Under the pieces are notes generated by a model. It did not search any database. It saw nothing but the letters and a program-made list of their open reading frames with translations, and had not been told where the DNA came from. Both the position numbers and the translations under genes were made by a program. From contig NZ_JAFFQY010000064.1 of NCBI RefSeq assembly GCF_017311575.1, positions 1 to 64,000 on the forward strand: 64,000 nucleotides of DNA, written 5' to 3'. Every line of letters begins with the position of its first letter. The first letter of the stretch is position 1. Below, piece by piece: positions 28,178 through 38,286 of the stretch. The DNA is from Roseococcus thiosulfatophilus (GTDB lineage Bacteria; Pseudomonadota; Alphaproteobacteria; Acetobacterales; Acetobacteraceae).

Positions 28178-29113
28178 ATGTCCTTACGCATCGGCGTCCT
28201 CGGCGCGGGCTATTTCGGCCGCTTCCATGCCCTCAAGCTGGCGCGGGCCCCCGGCGCCACCCTGGTGGGGCTGCATGACGCGGACCCGGCGCGCGCCGCC
28301 CAGGTGGCGGGGGAGGCCGGCTGCCCCACCCTGGGCGCCCAGGAACTGATCGCGGCCTGCGACGCGGTGGTGATCGCGACCCCCACCCGCTTCCACGCCC
28401 CGCTGGCCACAAGCGCCCTGGAGGCCGGGCGCCATGTCTTCGTGGAAAAGCCCATCGCCGCCACCACGGCGGAGGCCGATGCGCTGGTGGCCCTGGCCGC
28501 GGCACGGGGCCGGGTGCTGATGGTGGGGCATATCGAGCGCCATTCGGCCGCCATTCGCACGCTGCGCACCTCGCTCTCCGGCCGGCGCCTGCAGGCCATC
28601 GAGGCGGTGCGCGTCGCCCCCTTCCGGCCGCGCAGCCTGGATGTCTCGGTCGTGCTGGACCTGATGATCCATGACCTGGACCTGATTCTCTCCCTGGTGC
28701 CGGCCCCGCTGGCCGAGGTCCGCGCCGTGGGCGGCCGGGTGGCGAGCGACCACCCGGACTGGGCCGTGGCCCAGCTTCGCTTCGCCGACGGCACCCAGGC
28801 CCAGGTGACGGCGAGCCGCGTGGCCGTCAGCCTCGAACGCCGCCTGCGCGCCATGGGGCCGGAGGGCGAGCTGCGCGTGGATTTCCTGGCCCGCAGCCTG
28901 GAAGCCCTGGCCCCGGGCGGGGCGGTGCCGGTGGAACACATGCCCGGCTGGGGCCTGGACCGCCATTCCTGGACCGACCATGACAGCCTGGAGGCCCAGC
29001 ACGCGGCCTTCATCGCCGCCATCCAGGGCGGCGGCGCCCATGAGGCCGATGGCGCGGCCGGCCGCGCGGCGCTGGATGCGGCGTTGCGGGTCGAAGCCAG
29101 CCTCGCGGGCTAG
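28178..29113 (+). CDS. Gfo/Idh/MocA-family oxidoreductase
   Basis: A 311-residue NAD(P)-dependent dehydrogenase. It has the Rossmann motif GAGYFG at 9-14, EKP at 90-92 with the catalytic Lys91, and [11 protein letters not shown] containing the His-Asp pair. The short length and the MIHDLDL motif resemble UDP-GlcNAc 3-dehydrogenase (GnnA) of lipid A synthesis, but no lipid A genes are adjacent, so the substrate stays open. It is divergent from secDF. Confidence 0.82.
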   Translation: MSLRIGVLGAGYFGRFHALKLARAPGATLVGLHDADPARAAQVAGEAGCPTLGAQELIAACDAVVIATPTRFHAPLATSALEAGRHVFVEKPIAATTAEADALVALAAARGRVLMVGHIERHSAAIRTLRTSLSGRRLQAIEAVRVAPFRPRSLDVSVVLDLMIHDLDLILSLVPAPLAEVRAVGGRVASDHPDWAVAQLRFADGTQAQVTASRVAVSLERRLRAMGPEGELRVDFLARSLEALAPGGAVPVEHMPGWGLDRHSWTDHDSLEAQHAAFIAAIQGGGAHEADGAAGRAALDAALRVEASLAG

Positions 29114-29131
29114 CGCACGGATCATATTGGG

Positions 29132-29177
29132 TGCGGGATTCAGCGTTGCCGGTGATTCCACCTCAACGCATCCCGCA
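29132..29177. repeat. intergenic palindrome
   Basis: TGCGGGAT (29132-29139) and CGTTG (29143-29147) pair with CAACG (29164-29168) and ATCCCGCA (29170-29177), giving a 46-bp imperfect palindrome between the Gfo/Idh and CNNM genes. Its GATTCAGCG core resembles the GATTCACGC flank of other palindromes in the window. Confidence 0.55.
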
Positions 29178-29232
29178 TCAGCCGCTACCATCGGCCTGAC
29201 ACCGCGCCCACCGCGCGCCGCGAGAGGATGAA

Positions 29233-30519
29233 ATGGACTTCGGAAGCCTGGTCACCCTGGGACTGATCGTCCTGCTGCTGATGGCCTCCGCGCTGTTCTC
29301 CGGCACCGAGACGGCCTTCACGGCCGCGAGCCGCGCCTTCGTGCTGCGCCGCGCCCGCGAGGGCGACCGCCGCGCCACCCGTCTCTCCGGCCTGACGGAG
29401 CGCAAGGAGCAGGTGGTGGCCGCCATCCTGGTCGGCAACAACCTGGTGAACACCACGGCCACCGCGCTCGCCTCCGCCCTGCTCATCGCCTGGTTCGGGG
29501 AGGGGGGCGTGGTCTACGCTTCGCTCGCCATGACGGCGCTGCTGGTCATCTTCTCGGAGGTGCTGCCCAAGACGGTCGCGCTGCGGGGGCCCGACAACGC
29601 GGCGCTGCGCCTGACCCCGCTGCTGGCGGTCGTCATGACGCTGCTGGGGCCGGTGGCGGCGGGGGTGAACGCCATCGTGCGCGCCACGCTCGGCCTCTTC
29701 GGCGCCAAGCCTCCCGCCACCGACAATCCGGGCATCACGGAAGACGAGCTGCTGGGCGCGATCGAACTGCACGGCATGGGCCACAAGGGCGAGGCCGACC
29801 TGGCCGCCATGGAGGAGCGCCGCATGCTGCGCGGCGTGCTCGCGCTGGACGACATGGTGGTGCGCGACGTGATGACCCACCGCTCACGCGTGGTGGCGCT
29901 GGACGCGGACCGCCCGGCGGCCGACCTCGTGGCCCTGATGCTCGAACAGCCCCACCAGCGCCTGCCGCTGTGGCGCCGCAACGGCGAGGACCTGCTGGGC
30001 ATCATCAGCCCGCGCGACGTCCTGCGGGCGCTGACCGCGGCGGGCGGGGATGCGGCGCGCCTCGACCTCGCCGCCATCGCGACGCCGCCCATGGTGGTGA
30101 GCGAGGGGCGGCCCCTGCGCGCCCAGCTCCAGGATTTCCGGCGCACGCCGCACCGCCTGGCCATCGTCGTGGACGAGTACGGCACGCTGAAGGGCATCGT
30201 CACGCTCGAGGATATTCTCGAGGTGGTGGTGGGCCAGATCGCGGAGCGCGGCGAGCCCATCCTCTCCGACCTCGCGGCCAGCGGCACGCTCGAGATCCGG
30301 GGCGATGTGCGCCTGCGCGACCTCAACCGCGAACTGGGCTGGAACCTGCCGGAGAACGAGGCCGCGACCCTGGCCGGCTTCGTCGTGGCCCGGCACCGCG
30401 GCATCCCGCCCGTGGGGCAGGAGCTGATGCTGGATGGCTATGGCATCCGCATCCTGGAACGGCGCGGGCTGCGGCTGGACCGGCTCTCGGTCCGCCCGCC
30501 GGAAGCCCCGGCGGGTTAA
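29233..30519 (+). CDS. CNNM/CorC-type membrane protein (HlyC/CorC family)
   Basis: A 428-residue protein of the DUF21-CBS-CBS-CorC_HlyC architecture. Three or four N-terminal helices (about 1-140) include FSGTETAFTAASR and FSEVLPKTVAL. Then come a CBS pair (about 210-335, with EYGTLKGIVTLEDILE) and the C-terminal transporter-associated domain. Family members export magnesium or sodium or affect divalent metal balance. Its TAA stop overlaps the TAA of the convergent plsC gene. Confidence 0.9.
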   Translation: MDFGSLVTLGLIVLLLMASALFSGTETAFTAASRAFVLRRAREGDRRATRLSGLTERKEQVVAAILVGNNLVNTTATALASALLIAWFGEGGVVYASLAMTALLVIFSEVLPKTVALRGPDNAALRLTPLLAVVMTLLGPVAAGVNAIVRATLGLFGAKPPATDNPGITEDELLGAIELHGMGHKGEADLAAMEERRMLRGVLALDDMVVRDVMTHRSRVVALDADRPAADLVALMLEQPHQRLPLWRRNGEDLLGIISPRDVLRALTAAGGDAARLDLAAIATPPMVVSEGRPLRAQLQDFRRTPHRLAIVVDEYGTLKGIVTLEDILEVVVGQIAERGEPILSDLAASGTLEIRGDVRLRDLNRELGWNLPENEAATLAGFVVARHRGIPPVGQELMLDGYGIRILERRGLRLDRLSVRPPEAPAG

Positions 30520-31205
30520 AGCCGCGCCTGCTCGGCCGCCAGGCAGGCGGCCAGGCGCGGCATCAGCTCGGCCGCGGGCAGGGGCGGCAGCACGCGGATC
30601 GTGATGGTGCCCGGGCGCTTGAGGAAGGCGCGCCTGCCCCACACCCGCCCGCTGTTGGTGGCCACGGGGATCACCGGCAGGCCCGTCGCCTTGGCCAGGG
30701 CCTGGATGCCGGGCTGCAGCGGCAGGGTCTCGTTCGGACGCGCGCGGGTGCCCTCGGGGAAGATCACGATCTGCCGGCCGAGGCTCGTGGCCTCCTTCGC
30801 CTCGCGCAGCATGCCGCGCATGGCGGTGGCGCCGCCCTTGCGGTCCACGCTGATCATTCCCGCGCGGCGGGCGTGCCAGCCATAGACCGGGATGCGGAGA
30901 AGCTCGCGCTTCAGGACATAGACGGCCTCCGGCACCAGGGTGAACCAGATGATCGTGTCGAAGGCCGATTCGTGACGGGAGGCGATGAGGGCGGGGCCGG
31001 ATGCGGGCAGGTGCTCGCGCCCCTCCACCACGATCCGCACGCCACAGATGCCGCGCAGCAGGGCCACGACGCCCCGCGCCCAGACGCGCATGGCACCCCG
31101 CACCACCACGGACGGGGCGGCCAGCAGCGGCAGGGCGGCCAGCGACATCAGTGCCGTGAAGCCGAAGAAGGCGATGTTGAACACCAGCGAACGCAGCAGG
31201 ACCAT
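30516..31205 (-). CDS. plsC: 1-acyl-sn-glycerol-3-phosphate acyltransferase
   Basis: A 229-residue membrane-associated acyltransferase that makes phosphatidic acid for phospholipid synthesis. The catalytic HX4D motif is in SRHESAFDTI and the second motif is FPEGTR. An N-terminal helix (VLLRSLVFNIAFFGFTALMS) anchors it. The ATG at 31205 gives the family N-terminus and lies 2 bp after the kup stop, so kup and plsC are co-transcribed. The 3' end overlaps the CNNM gene tail to tail. Confidence 0.9.
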   Translation of the reverse strand: MVLLRSLVFNIAFFGFTALMSLAALPLLAAPSVVVRGAMRVWARGVVALLRGICGVRIVVEGREHLPASGPALIASRHESAFDTIIWFTLVPEAVYVLKRELLRIPVYGWHARRAGMISVDRKGGATAMRGMLREAKEATSLGRQIVIFPEGTRARPNETLPLQPGIQALAKATGLPVIPVATNSGRVWGRRAFLKRPGTITIRVLPPLPAAELMPRLAACLAAEQARL

Positions 31206-31207
31206 GG

Positions 31208-33100
31208 TCAGATCGCGACCCTGACGCCCAGCTCCACCACGCGGTCGGACGGGATGCGGAAGAATTCCGTGGCGGGCACGGCGTTGCGGCTCATCAGCGT
31301 GAACAGCCATTGCCGCCAGCCGGACAGGCGCGGCACGGCGGCCGCCACGATGGTCTCGCGGCCCAGGAAATAGCTTGTCTGCATGGGCTCGAAGGGGATG
31401 CCCAGCTCGCGCAGGGATTCGAGTTCGCGCGGGATGTTGGGGCTCTCCTGGAAGCCGTAGTGCAGGCTGACGCGGTGGATGCCGGGGGCCAGTTCCTCCA
31501 CCTCGCGCCGGCGCTCGGGCCCGACATGGGGGATGCTCTCATTGGTCACGGTCACGAACAGGACATTCTCGTGCAGCACCTTGTTGTGCTTGAGGTTGTG
31601 CAGCAGGGCGCCGGGCAGGTACTCGGCCTGGCTGGTCATGAAGACCGCGATGCCCGGCACGCGCAAGGTGCGCGACTGCGGCAGCCTGGCGATGAAGGAG
31701 CGCAGCGGCAGCCCATCCTGCCGGAAGCGGGCGAAGAGCAGGTCCCGCCCGCGCTGCCAGGTGGTCATCAGCAGGAAGAGCGCGGTGCCCAGGAGCACGG
31801 GGAAGTAGCCCCCATCGGGCACCTTCAGCAGGTTGGCCGCGAAGAAGGTGGCATCAATCAGCAGGAAGGCGCTGAACACCGGAAGCGCGATCCAGAGGGG
31901 CCACCGGAAATGCTTCCAGAAGACGATGATGGCCAGGAGGCTGGTGCAGACGAAGGTCCCCGTGACCGCGATGCCATAGGCCGCCGCCAGCGCGTCGGAG
32001 GAGCGGAAGGTGACGACCAGCAGCAGCACGCCCACCAGCAGCAGGAAGTTCACCTGGGGCAGGTAGATCTGCCCCTCCTCGGTGGCGGAGGTGTGCCGCA
32101 CCTCCAGCCGCGGCAGCAGCCCCATCTGCACGCATTGCCGCGCGACCGAGAAGGCGCCCGAGATCATCGCCTGGCTCGCGATGATGGTGGCCAGCGTGGC
32201 CAGCAGCACCAGCGGCAAGCGCAGGATTTCGGGCGCCAGCAGGAAGAAGGGGTTGGCGATGGCGGAAGGGTCGGCCAGCAGCAGCGCCCCCTGGCCGAAG
32301 TAGTTGATCAGCAGTGACGGCAGCACGATGAACAGCCAGGCGAAGCGGATGGGCCTGGCGCCGAAATGGCCCATGTCGGCATAGAGCGCCTCGCCCCCCG
32401 TCACCGCCAGCACGACGGCGCCCAGCGCGATGAAGCTCGCCAGCGGGTGGTCCAGCAGGAAATGCCAGGCATGGGCGGGCGAGGTGGCGACCAGCACGGC
32501 CGGGTTCTGCACCACCTGAACAAGGCCCAGCACCGCCAGCACCGCGAACCACAGCGCCGTCACGGGCCCGAAGATGCGCCCCATGGACCCCGTGCCGCGC
32601 GACTGCGCGAGGAACAGCCCGATCAGCACCGCGATGGCGAGCGGGATGACCGCGGGCTCCATGGCGGGCGACACCACCTGCAGCCCCTCGATGGCCGAGA
32701 GCACGGAGATGGCCGGCGTCACCATGCCGTCGCTGAAGAAGAGGCTGGCGCCGGCGATGCCCACCAGCACCGCCACCCGCCGCAGCCGCGACCCCTCGGG
32801 CAGCGCCCGCAGCGCGAGCGCGGTCAGCGAGATGATGCCGCCCTCGCCGCGATTGTCCGCCCGCAGGATGAAGCCGACGTATTTGACGGTGACGACCAGG
32901 ATCAGCGACCAGAAGATCAGGCTGAGGATGCCCAGCACATCGGCCGCGATCACCCCCCCGCCCGAGAGCAGCAGCAGCGAGGCCCGCATGGCGTAGAGCG
33001 GGCTGGTTCCGATATCGCCATAGACGATGCCCAGCACGGCCAGCACCGAGGCGGCGGTGAGTGCGCCCCGGGCATGGCCATGGGCGTGTGCGGGCGTCAT
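31208..33100 (-). CDS. kup: KUP/HAK-family potassium uptake protein
   Basis: A 630-residue potassium:proton symporter with about 12 helices in the first 450 residues and a soluble C-terminal domain. The family start [20 protein letters not shown] and PLYAMRASL with the [10 protein letters not shown] motif is present, as are the charged residues of the transmembrane core. It imports potassium across the inner membrane. Its length is standard. It is the first gene of the kup-plsC pair. Confidence 0.95.
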   Translation of the reverse strand: MTPAHAHGHARGALTAASVLAVLGIVYGDIGTSPLYAMRASLLLLSGGGVIAADVLGILSLIFWSLILVVTVKYVGFILRADNRGEGGIISLTALALRALPEGSRLRRVAVLVGIAGASLFFSDGMVTPAISVLSAIEGLQVVSPAMEPAVIPLAIAVLIGLFLAQSRGTGSMGRIFGPVTALWFAVLAVLGLVQVVQNPAVLVATSPAHAWHFLLDHPLASFIALGAVVLAVTGGEALYADMGHFGARPIRFAWLFIVLPSLLINYFGQGALLLADPSAIANPFFLLAPEILRLPLVLLATLATIIASQAMISGAFSVARQCVQMGLLPRLEVRHTSATEEGQIYLPQVNFLLLVGVLLLVVTFRSSDALAAAYGIAVTGTFVCTSLLAIIVFWKHFRWPLWIALPVFSAFLLIDATFFAANLLKVPDGGYFPVLLGTALFLLMTTWQRGRDLLFARFRQDGLPLRSFIARLPQSRTLRVPGIAVFMTSQAEYLPGALLHNLKHNKVLHENVLFVTVTNESIPHVGPERRREVEELAPGIHRVSLHYGFQESPNIPRELESLRELGIPFEPMQTSYFLGRETIVAAAVPRLSGWRQWLFTLMSRNAVPATEFFRIPSDRVVELGVRVAI

Positions 33101-33201
33101 CGGGTCAGTCTCTCCGGGGCGGTGCGGCGCGCGGTGTGAACCCGTCCTCGGCCCGGATCAAACCTGAACGCCGCATGGCAGCCCCGCAAGGCCCTTATGC
33201 G

Positions 33202-34008
33202 TCAATGCCCGCGCAGGATCTGGCCGAGGAAGGTCTGCAGGCGCTCGGTGCGGGGGTTGCTGAAGCAATCGGAGGGCGGGCCCTGTTCCACCACCTCGCC
33301 GCGGTCCATGAACACCACGCGGTCGGCCACCTGGCGGGCGAAGCCCATCTCGTGCGTCACGCAGATCATGGTCATGCCCGTCTCGGCCAGCATGACCATG
33401 GTGTCCAGCACCTCCTTGATCATCTCGGGATCGAGCGCGGAGGTCGGCTCGTCGAACAGCATGATCTTGGGGCGCATGCACAGCGCGCGCGCGATGGCCA
33501 CGCGCTGCTGCTGCCCGCCCGAGAGCTGGCCCGGATACTTGTGCGCCTGTTCGGGGATGCGGACGCGGGTGAGGAACTCCATCGCCAGCTCCTCGGCCTC
33601 CTTGCGGGGCATCTTGCGGACCCAGATGGGGGCGAGGGTGCAGTTCTCGAGGATGGTGAGGTGCGGGAACAGGTTGAAGCTCTGGAACACCATGCCGACC
33701 TCGCGGCGGATGGCGTCGAGGCTCCGCAGGTCACCGGACAGCTCGATGCCATCCACGACGATCCGGCCCTTCTGGTGCTCCTCCAGGCGGTTGATGCAGC
33801 GGATCAGGGTGGACTTGCCTGAGCCCGAGGGGCCGCAGACCACGACCCGCTCCCCGGTGGCCACCTCCAGGTGGATGTCGCGCAGCACGTGCAGAGACCC
33901 GAACCATTTGTTGACGCCGGAAAGCAGGATGGCCGGCGGCGCATCCGCCTGCACGGAGGAGGCGATGGTGGGGGCCGCCGCCGGGGCGGTGGCGATGGAG
34001 GCGGACAT
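33202..34008 (-). CDS. aapP: amino-acid ABC transporter ATPase, AapP-like
   Basis: A 268-residue ATPase of the polar amino-acid group. It has Walker [10 protein letters not shown], signature [10 protein letters not shown], Walker [13 protein letters not shown] and the switch His in THEMGFA. The segment [14 protein letters not shown] is typical of AapP. A 30-residue alanine-rich N-terminal tail precedes the domain. In other alphaproteobacteria aapJ-aapQ-aapM-aapP form one operon. Here the receptor gene lies 177 bp upstream with both permease genes absent. Confidence 0.85.
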   Translation of the reverse strand: MSASIATAPAAAPTIASSVQADAPPAILLSGVNKWFGSLHVLRDIHLEVATGERVVVCGPSGSGKSTLIRCINRLEEHQKGRIVVDGIELSGDLRSLDAIRREVGMVFQSFNLFPHLTILENCTLAPIWVRKMPRKEAEELAMEFLTRVRIPEQAHKYPGQLSGGQQQRVAIARALCMRPKIMLFDEPTSALDPEMIKEVLDTMVMLAETGMTMICVTHEMGFARQVADRVVFMDRGEVVEQGPPSDCFSNPRTERLQTFLGQILRGH

Positions 34009-34185
34009 GCGGCAGCGAACTCCCGAACGAGGATGAGGAAGCGAAACCCTGCGATGGCGTGGGCCGGTCTGTCGCCGGCCCTGGGCGGCCTCGCGCCGCC
34101 AGGCGGCCCCGCCGCGCATGGCGGCGGGACATTCGCCCATTACAGGATGGAAAGGCCCGCTACAATGAGAATGGCGGTTGTCCCC

Positions 34186-35436
34186 TCAACGGAAGGGCGG
34201 CGCGTATTGCAGCCCGCCCGGCTGGGTCCAGAGCGCGTTGCGCCCGCGCTGCAGGCCGATCGGGGCCAAGTTGCGCTCATAGATCTCGCCGTAATGGCCG
34301 AGTGCGGCGATGACGTTCAGCATCCAGGCGTTGTCGAGGCCGAAGGGCCGCCCTGGCTCACCCGTGCGGCCCAGCAGGCGCTGCACCTCGGGGCGGGGGT
34401 CGCTTTCGGCAATCTGGCGGGCCTGGGCGGCGGTGACGCCCAGTTCCTCGGCCGTGACGAGGCCGAAATGCACCCAGCGCACCAGGTCGGCGAAGCGGGG
34501 GTCGCCTTGGCGGATCACGGGGGCCAGCGGCTCCTTGCTCAGCACATCGGGCAGGATGATGTGGTCGGCCGGGTTGGGCTGCACGGCGCGGATGGCGGCC
34601 AGCGCCGAGATGTCGGAGGTGAAGGCGTCGCAGCGCCCGCCCGCATAGGCGGCGACGATCTCCTCCAGCCGCTCGATCACGACGGGGCGGAGGTTGATGC
34701 GGTTGCTGCGCGCCCATTCGGCCAGCACCTGCTCGGCCGTGGTGCCGGACTGCACGCAGACCGTCGCACCCGCCATCTGCCGGGCGTTCTGCACGCCGAG
34801 CGAGGCCTTCAGCATGAAGCCCTGGCCGTCGAAGAAGTTGATGGGGCCGAAGTCGAAGCCCATGCCGGCGTCGCGGGCGAAGGTCCAGCTGGTGTTGCGC
34901 AGCAGCACGTCAATGTCGCCCGATTGCAGGGCGGTGAAGCGGTTCTGGGCGCCGGTGGGGATGAAGCGCACCCGCTCCTCCGCCGTGCCGAAGATGGCGA
35001 TGGCGATGGCGCGGCAATAATCCACGTCGAAGCCGCGCCACTGGCCCTGGGCATCGGCCGCGGCGAAGCCCGCCAGGCCCGCATTCACCCCGCAGAGCAG
35101 GGCGCCGCGGTTGCGGATGGTGTCGATCATGCCGGCGGGAGCGGGTGCCGCGGCCGTTGCCGCGGGGGCCTGGGCCGCCGGCGCGGCGGGGGCTTGGGCC
35201 GCTGGCGCGGCGGGGGCCTGGGCGGCGGGTGGCGCGGCGGCGGGGGCAGGGGGTGTGGCGGCAGGCGCCTGGGCCGCCGGCGCCGGCTGCGGCGCGGGTG
35301 CCGGCTGCGGCGCCGGACTTGCCTGCGGCGCCGGGCTTGCCTGAGGCGCTGGCGCCTGCCCCGCCGCGGGGCCGATCGCGAGGGACATCAGCAGGGCCCC
35401 ACCCAGGGCATGGGCGAAGGGTCGCCGGTTCGGCAT
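34186..35436 (-). CDS. aapJ: general L-amino-acid receptor, AapJ-like, with long Pro/Ala/Gln linker
   Basis: A 416-residue periplasmic amino-acid receptor. After a signal peptide (about 1-26) comes a linker of about 75 residues made almost only of Pro, Ala and Gln (27-101), then the binding fold starting MIDTIRNRGALLCGVNAGLAGF with FDVDYCRAIAIAIFG and ALQSGDIDVLLRNTSWTF, which match AapJ closely. The ATG at 35436 has AGGAG six bases upstream. Such a linker is not usual for the family and could tether or space the receptor from the membrane or cell wall. The ATPase gene follows, but no permease genes do. Confidence 0.85.
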   Translation of the reverse strand: MPNRRPFAHALGGALLMSLAIGPAAGQAPAPQASPAPQASPAPQPAPAPQPAPAAQAPAATPPAPAAAPPAAQAPAAPAAQAPAAPAAQAPAATAAAPAPAGMIDTIRNRGALLCGVNAGLAGFAAADAQGQWRGFDVDYCRAIAIAIFGTAEERVRFIPTGAQNRFTALQSGDIDVLLRNTSWTFARDAGMGFDFGPINFFDGQGFMLKASLGVQNARQMAGATVCVQSGTTAEQVLAEWARSNRINLRPVVIERLEEIVAAYAGGRCDAFTSDISALAAIRAVQPNPADHIILPDVLSKEPLAPVIRQGDPRFADLVRWVHFGLVTAEELGVTAAQARQIAESDPRPEVQRLLGRTGEPGRPFGLDNAWMLNVIAALGHYGEIYERNLAPIGLQRGRNALWTQPGGLQYAPPFR

Positions 35437-35613
35437 CGTCATCTCCTGGAACCTTGGCGCGGCCGCCCCAGGGGGCGCCGCAGGTCGGGCCGGACACTGC
35501 GCCATCACCGCCCGGGGATCAATCGCAGGGCTTTTTGCGGAATGTGACAGCCGGGCCTTGTTGCCCCGGCCCGCGCCGCGCAACCTCCGGCCGTGCCGAG
35601 AGGGGAGAGGTCC

Positions 35614-36528
35614 ATGAAGCAGCTCAACCGCGAGGAGATCGCCGCCCGCCTGCCATGGCCCGCCCTGGTGGAGGCGCTGGCGGCCATGTTCCGTGAGGGC
35701 TGCGACGCGCCGCTGCGCCACCGCCACCCCCTGCCGGGCGGCGGCAGCCTGCTGCTGATGCCGGCCGTGGGGCAGGGGCATTCGGGCGTGAAGATCGTGC
35801 ATGTGGCGCCCGGCAACGCCGCGCGGGGCCTGCCGGCCGTCCATGCCGAATACCTGCTTTCCGATGCCGAGACCGGGGTGCCGGTCGCCCTGCTGGACGG
35901 GGGGGAGCTGACCGACCGCCGCACCGCGGCCGCCTCGGTGCTGGCGGCGCGGCACCTGGCGCGGCCCGATTCGCGCCGGCACCTGGTGCTGGGCGCGGGC
36001 AAGGTGGCGGCGGCGCTGGCCGAGGCCTTCCACGCCGCCTATGGCATGGAGCGCACCTCCATCTGGGCGCGCCGGCCCGAGCAGGCCCGCGCCTTGGCCG
36101 CGCGCCTGGCGGAGCACGGCGTGCCGGCGATGGCGGTGGAAAGCCCGGACCCCGGCGGCCATGACATCATCAGCGCCGCCACCCTCGCCACCGCGCCGCT
36201 GATCCTGGGTGCCAGGCTGGCGCCGGGGATGCACCTTGATCTCGTGGGCGCCTATCGCCCCGATATGCGCGAGGCCGACGGCCCGGCCCTGGCACGGGCG
36301 CTGTGCGTGGTGGACACGCGCGCGGGTGCGATGGCCGAGGCGGGGGACATTGTGCAGGCCATCGCGGAGGGGCACATCGCCCCCGGCCATGTCGCGGCGG
36401 AACTGGCGGAGCTGTGCCGCGGCCAGCATCCGGGCCGGACCGATCCGGGGCAGATCACGCTGTTCAAGTCGGTCGGCTGGGCGGGCGAGGACCTGGCGGC
36501 GGCCGTGCTGGCCACGAGGGGGAGCTAA
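35614..36528 (+). CDS. ornithine cyclodeaminase/mu-crystallin-family protein
   Basis: A 304-residue NAD(P)-binding protein of the OCD/mu-crystallin family. It has the Rossmann stretch HLVLGAGKVAAALAEAFH and the segments DGGELTDRRTAAASVLAA and GHDIISAATLA. Members act as ornithine cyclodeaminase, alanine dehydrogenase or pyrroline-2-carboxylate reductase; the exact activity is not clear. AGGGGAGAGG precedes the ATG at 35614. It is divergent from aapJ, which fits an amino-acid metabolism role, and its stop overlaps that of the MarR gene. Confidence 0.83.
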   Translation: MKQLNREEIAARLPWPALVEALAAMFREGCDAPLRHRHPLPGGGSLLLMPAVGQGHSGVKIVHVAPGNAARGLPAVHAEYLLSDAETGVPVALLDGGELTDRRTAAASVLAARHLARPDSRRHLVLGAGKVAAALAEAFHAAYGMERTSIWARRPEQARALAARLAEHGVPAMAVESPDPGGHDIISAATLATAPLILGARLAPGMHLDLVGAYRPDMREADGPALARALCVVDTRAGAMAEAGDIVQAIAEGHIAPGHVAAELAELCRGQHPGRTDPGQITLFKSVGWAGEDLAAAVLATRGS

Positions 36529-36998
36529 CCCTCCGCCACCCGCCGCAGCATGGACAGGAGCTGCCGCCGTTCCGCGGCCGAGAGGGGCGCCAGCACCGAA
36601 TCATTGGCCCGCCGCCCCGCCTCCTGCGCGGCGCGCAGCAGCTCGGCCCCCGCCTCGGTGATGGTGAGGATGCGGGTGCGACGGTCCTGCCGGTCCGCCT
36701 CGGCCTGCACCAAGCCGCGGTCCACGAGGCGGCGCACCACCCCCTGCACCGTCGCGGAATCCATGGCGGCGAGACGCCCCAGGTGGTTCTGGGTGACGCG
36801 GCCCATTTCGGACAGGCGTAGAAGGGCGGCGAATTGCGGGCCGGTGAGGCCTAGCCCCGCCGCGCATTCCTGGAACATGGACTGGTAGCGCTGATGGGCC
36901 CGCCGCAGCATGTGTCCGGCCGAGGCGTCCAGGCTGTAGCCGGGGGCTGAGACGCCTGTCTCGGGCGAAGCGGCCGTGGGCTCCTGCTCGTCGCGCAT
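36525..36998 (-). CDS. MarR-family transcriptional regulator
   Basis: A 157-residue winged-helix regulator. The DNA-binding core runs GLTGPQFAALLRLSEMG, then the recognition helix region DSATVQGVVRRLVDRGLV and the wing ADRQDRRTRILTITEAG. It dimerises on palindromic operators and usually responds to small aromatic or acidic ligands. It is divergent from the TRAP receptor gene, and a short palindrome lies in the shared promoter region, so it probably controls that transporter. It overlaps the OCD gene by 4 bp at the 3' end. Confidence 0.88.
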   Translation of the reverse strand: MRDEQEPTAASPETGVSAPGYSLDASAGHMLRRAHQRYQSMFQECAAGLGLTGPQFAALLRLSEMGRVTQNHLGRLAAMDSATVQGVVRRLVDRGLVQAEADRQDRRTRILTITEAGAELLRAAQEAGRRANDSVLAPLSAAERRQLLSMLRRVAEG

Positions 36999-37086
36999 CT
37001 ATTCCCACCCTGTTGCAGTCAGTTGGCGGGAGGGGGGCTGCGCTGTCAAGCGCGGCCGCCGCGTGGAACCCGTTGCACGGCATCTT

Positions 37087-37102
37087 CCGTTTCACTAAAC
37101 GG
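37087..37102. promoter_or_regulatory. candidate MarR operator
   Basis: CCGTTT-CACT-AAACGG is a perfect inverted repeat of the size bound by MarR dimers. It lies 49 bp before the TRAP receptor start, between it and the divergent MarR gene. Confidence 0.4.
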
Positions 37103-37151
37103 GTAAGGGTCGGCCGCGCGAACGGCACGTAATTCTGGGAGAGAAAAACCA

Positions 37152-38270
37152 ATGACCTCATCCACCCCCGGGACCGCCCGCCGCGGCCTCCTCAAGGCGG
37201 GCGCCGTTGCCGCCGCCGGCGCCGCCGTGCTGGCCACGCCGGGCGTCAGCCGCGCGCAGACCACCACCCTGCGCTTCCAGTCCACCTGGCCGCAGCGCGA
37301 CATCTTCCACGAATTCGCCAATGACTACGTGACGCGCGTGAACACGCTGGCCGGCGGCCGGCTGCGCGTGGAGCTGCTGCCCGCGGGCGCGGTCGTCGGC
37401 GCCTTCCAGCTGATTGACGCGGTCTCTGCCGGCACGCTCGATGGCGGCCATGGCGTCTCGGCCTACTGGTTCGGCAAGAACAAGGCGTTCAGCCTCTTCG
37501 GCACGCCCCCGGCCTGGTTCTACGACGCGAACTCCTACCTCGCCTGGTTCTACTATGGCGGCGGCGAGGCGCTGTATAATGAGCTGATCACCGACATCCT
37601 GCGCGTGAACGTGGTGGGCTTCCAGACCGGCCCCATGCCGACCCAGCCGCTGGGCTGGTTCCGCAACCGCGTCGAGAACGCCGAGCAGATGCGCGGCATG
37701 CGCTACCGCACCGTGGGCCTCGCCACCGACCTGTTCAACGCCATGGGCGCGGCGGTGACGGCGCTGCCGGGCGGCGAGATTGTGCCCGCGCTGGAGCGCG
37801 GCGTGATCGACGGCGCGGAGTTCAACAACCCGTCCTCCGACCGCGTCCTCGGCTTCCCGGACGTGGCCAAGAACTACATGCTGCAATCCTACCACCAGAA
37901 CACCGAGACCTTCGAGGTGCTCTGGAACAAGGGCCGCTTCGACGGCCTGCCGGCCGAGCTGAAGGCGGTGCTGCGCGTGGCCGCCGAAGCCGCCTCGGCC
38001 GACATGTCCTGGAAGCAGCAGCTGCGCTATCCGAACGACCTGCAGGCGATGGTGACCAACAGCGGCGTGAACGTCCACATCACGCCCCGCCCCATCCTGG
38101 ACGCGCAGCTGCGCGCCTGGGACGGCGTGATCGCGAACCTGGAGAGCGACGCCTTCTTCAAGAAGGTGACCGACAGCCAGCGCGACTGGTGCCGCCGCGT
38201 CAGCGCCTTCTACCTGCGCAACAACGCCTCCTCCGCCGCCGCCTTCAACCACTTCTTCGCGCGGCGCTGA
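37152..38270 (+). CDS. TRAP transporter solute receptor (DctP family)
   Basis: A 372-residue periplasmic receptor with a likely Tat signal (ARRGLLKAGAVAAAGAAV, cleavage near SRA|QTT). The mature part has the DctP fold with GLATDLFNAMGAAVTALPGGE, the usual ligand-contact region, and FNNPSSDRVLGFPDVAKNYM as in the TakP/SmoM/FcbT-like branch. The ligand is probably an organic acid. It is followed by a strong terminator and then the two permease genes, so the receptor can be made in excess. Confidence 0.9.
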   Translation: MTSSTPGTARRGLLKAGAVAAAGAAVLATPGVSRAQTTTLRFQSTWPQRDIFHEFANDYVTRVNTLAGGRLRVELLPAGAVVGAFQLIDAVSAGTLDGGHGVSAYWFGKNKAFSLFGTPPAWFYDANSYLAWFYYGGGEALYNELITDILRVNVVGFQTGPMPTQPLGWFRNRVENAEQMRGMRYRTVGLATDLFNAMGAAVTALPGGEIVPALERGVIDGAEFNNPSSDRVLGFPDVAKNYMLQSYHQNTETFEVLWNKGRFDGLPAELKAVLRVAAEAASADMSWKQQLRYPNDLQAMVTNSGVNVHITPRPILDAQLRAWDGVIANLESDAFFKKVTDSQRDWCRRVSAFYLRNNASSAAAFNHFFARR

Positions 38271-38286
38271 GCCACTGACCCCACCA

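Noticed and set aside
35443-36429. Long N-terminal extension of the AapJ-like receptor
   Set aside because: It is antisense to the ornithine cyclodeaminase-like gene; the signal peptide and AGGAG place the start at 35436.
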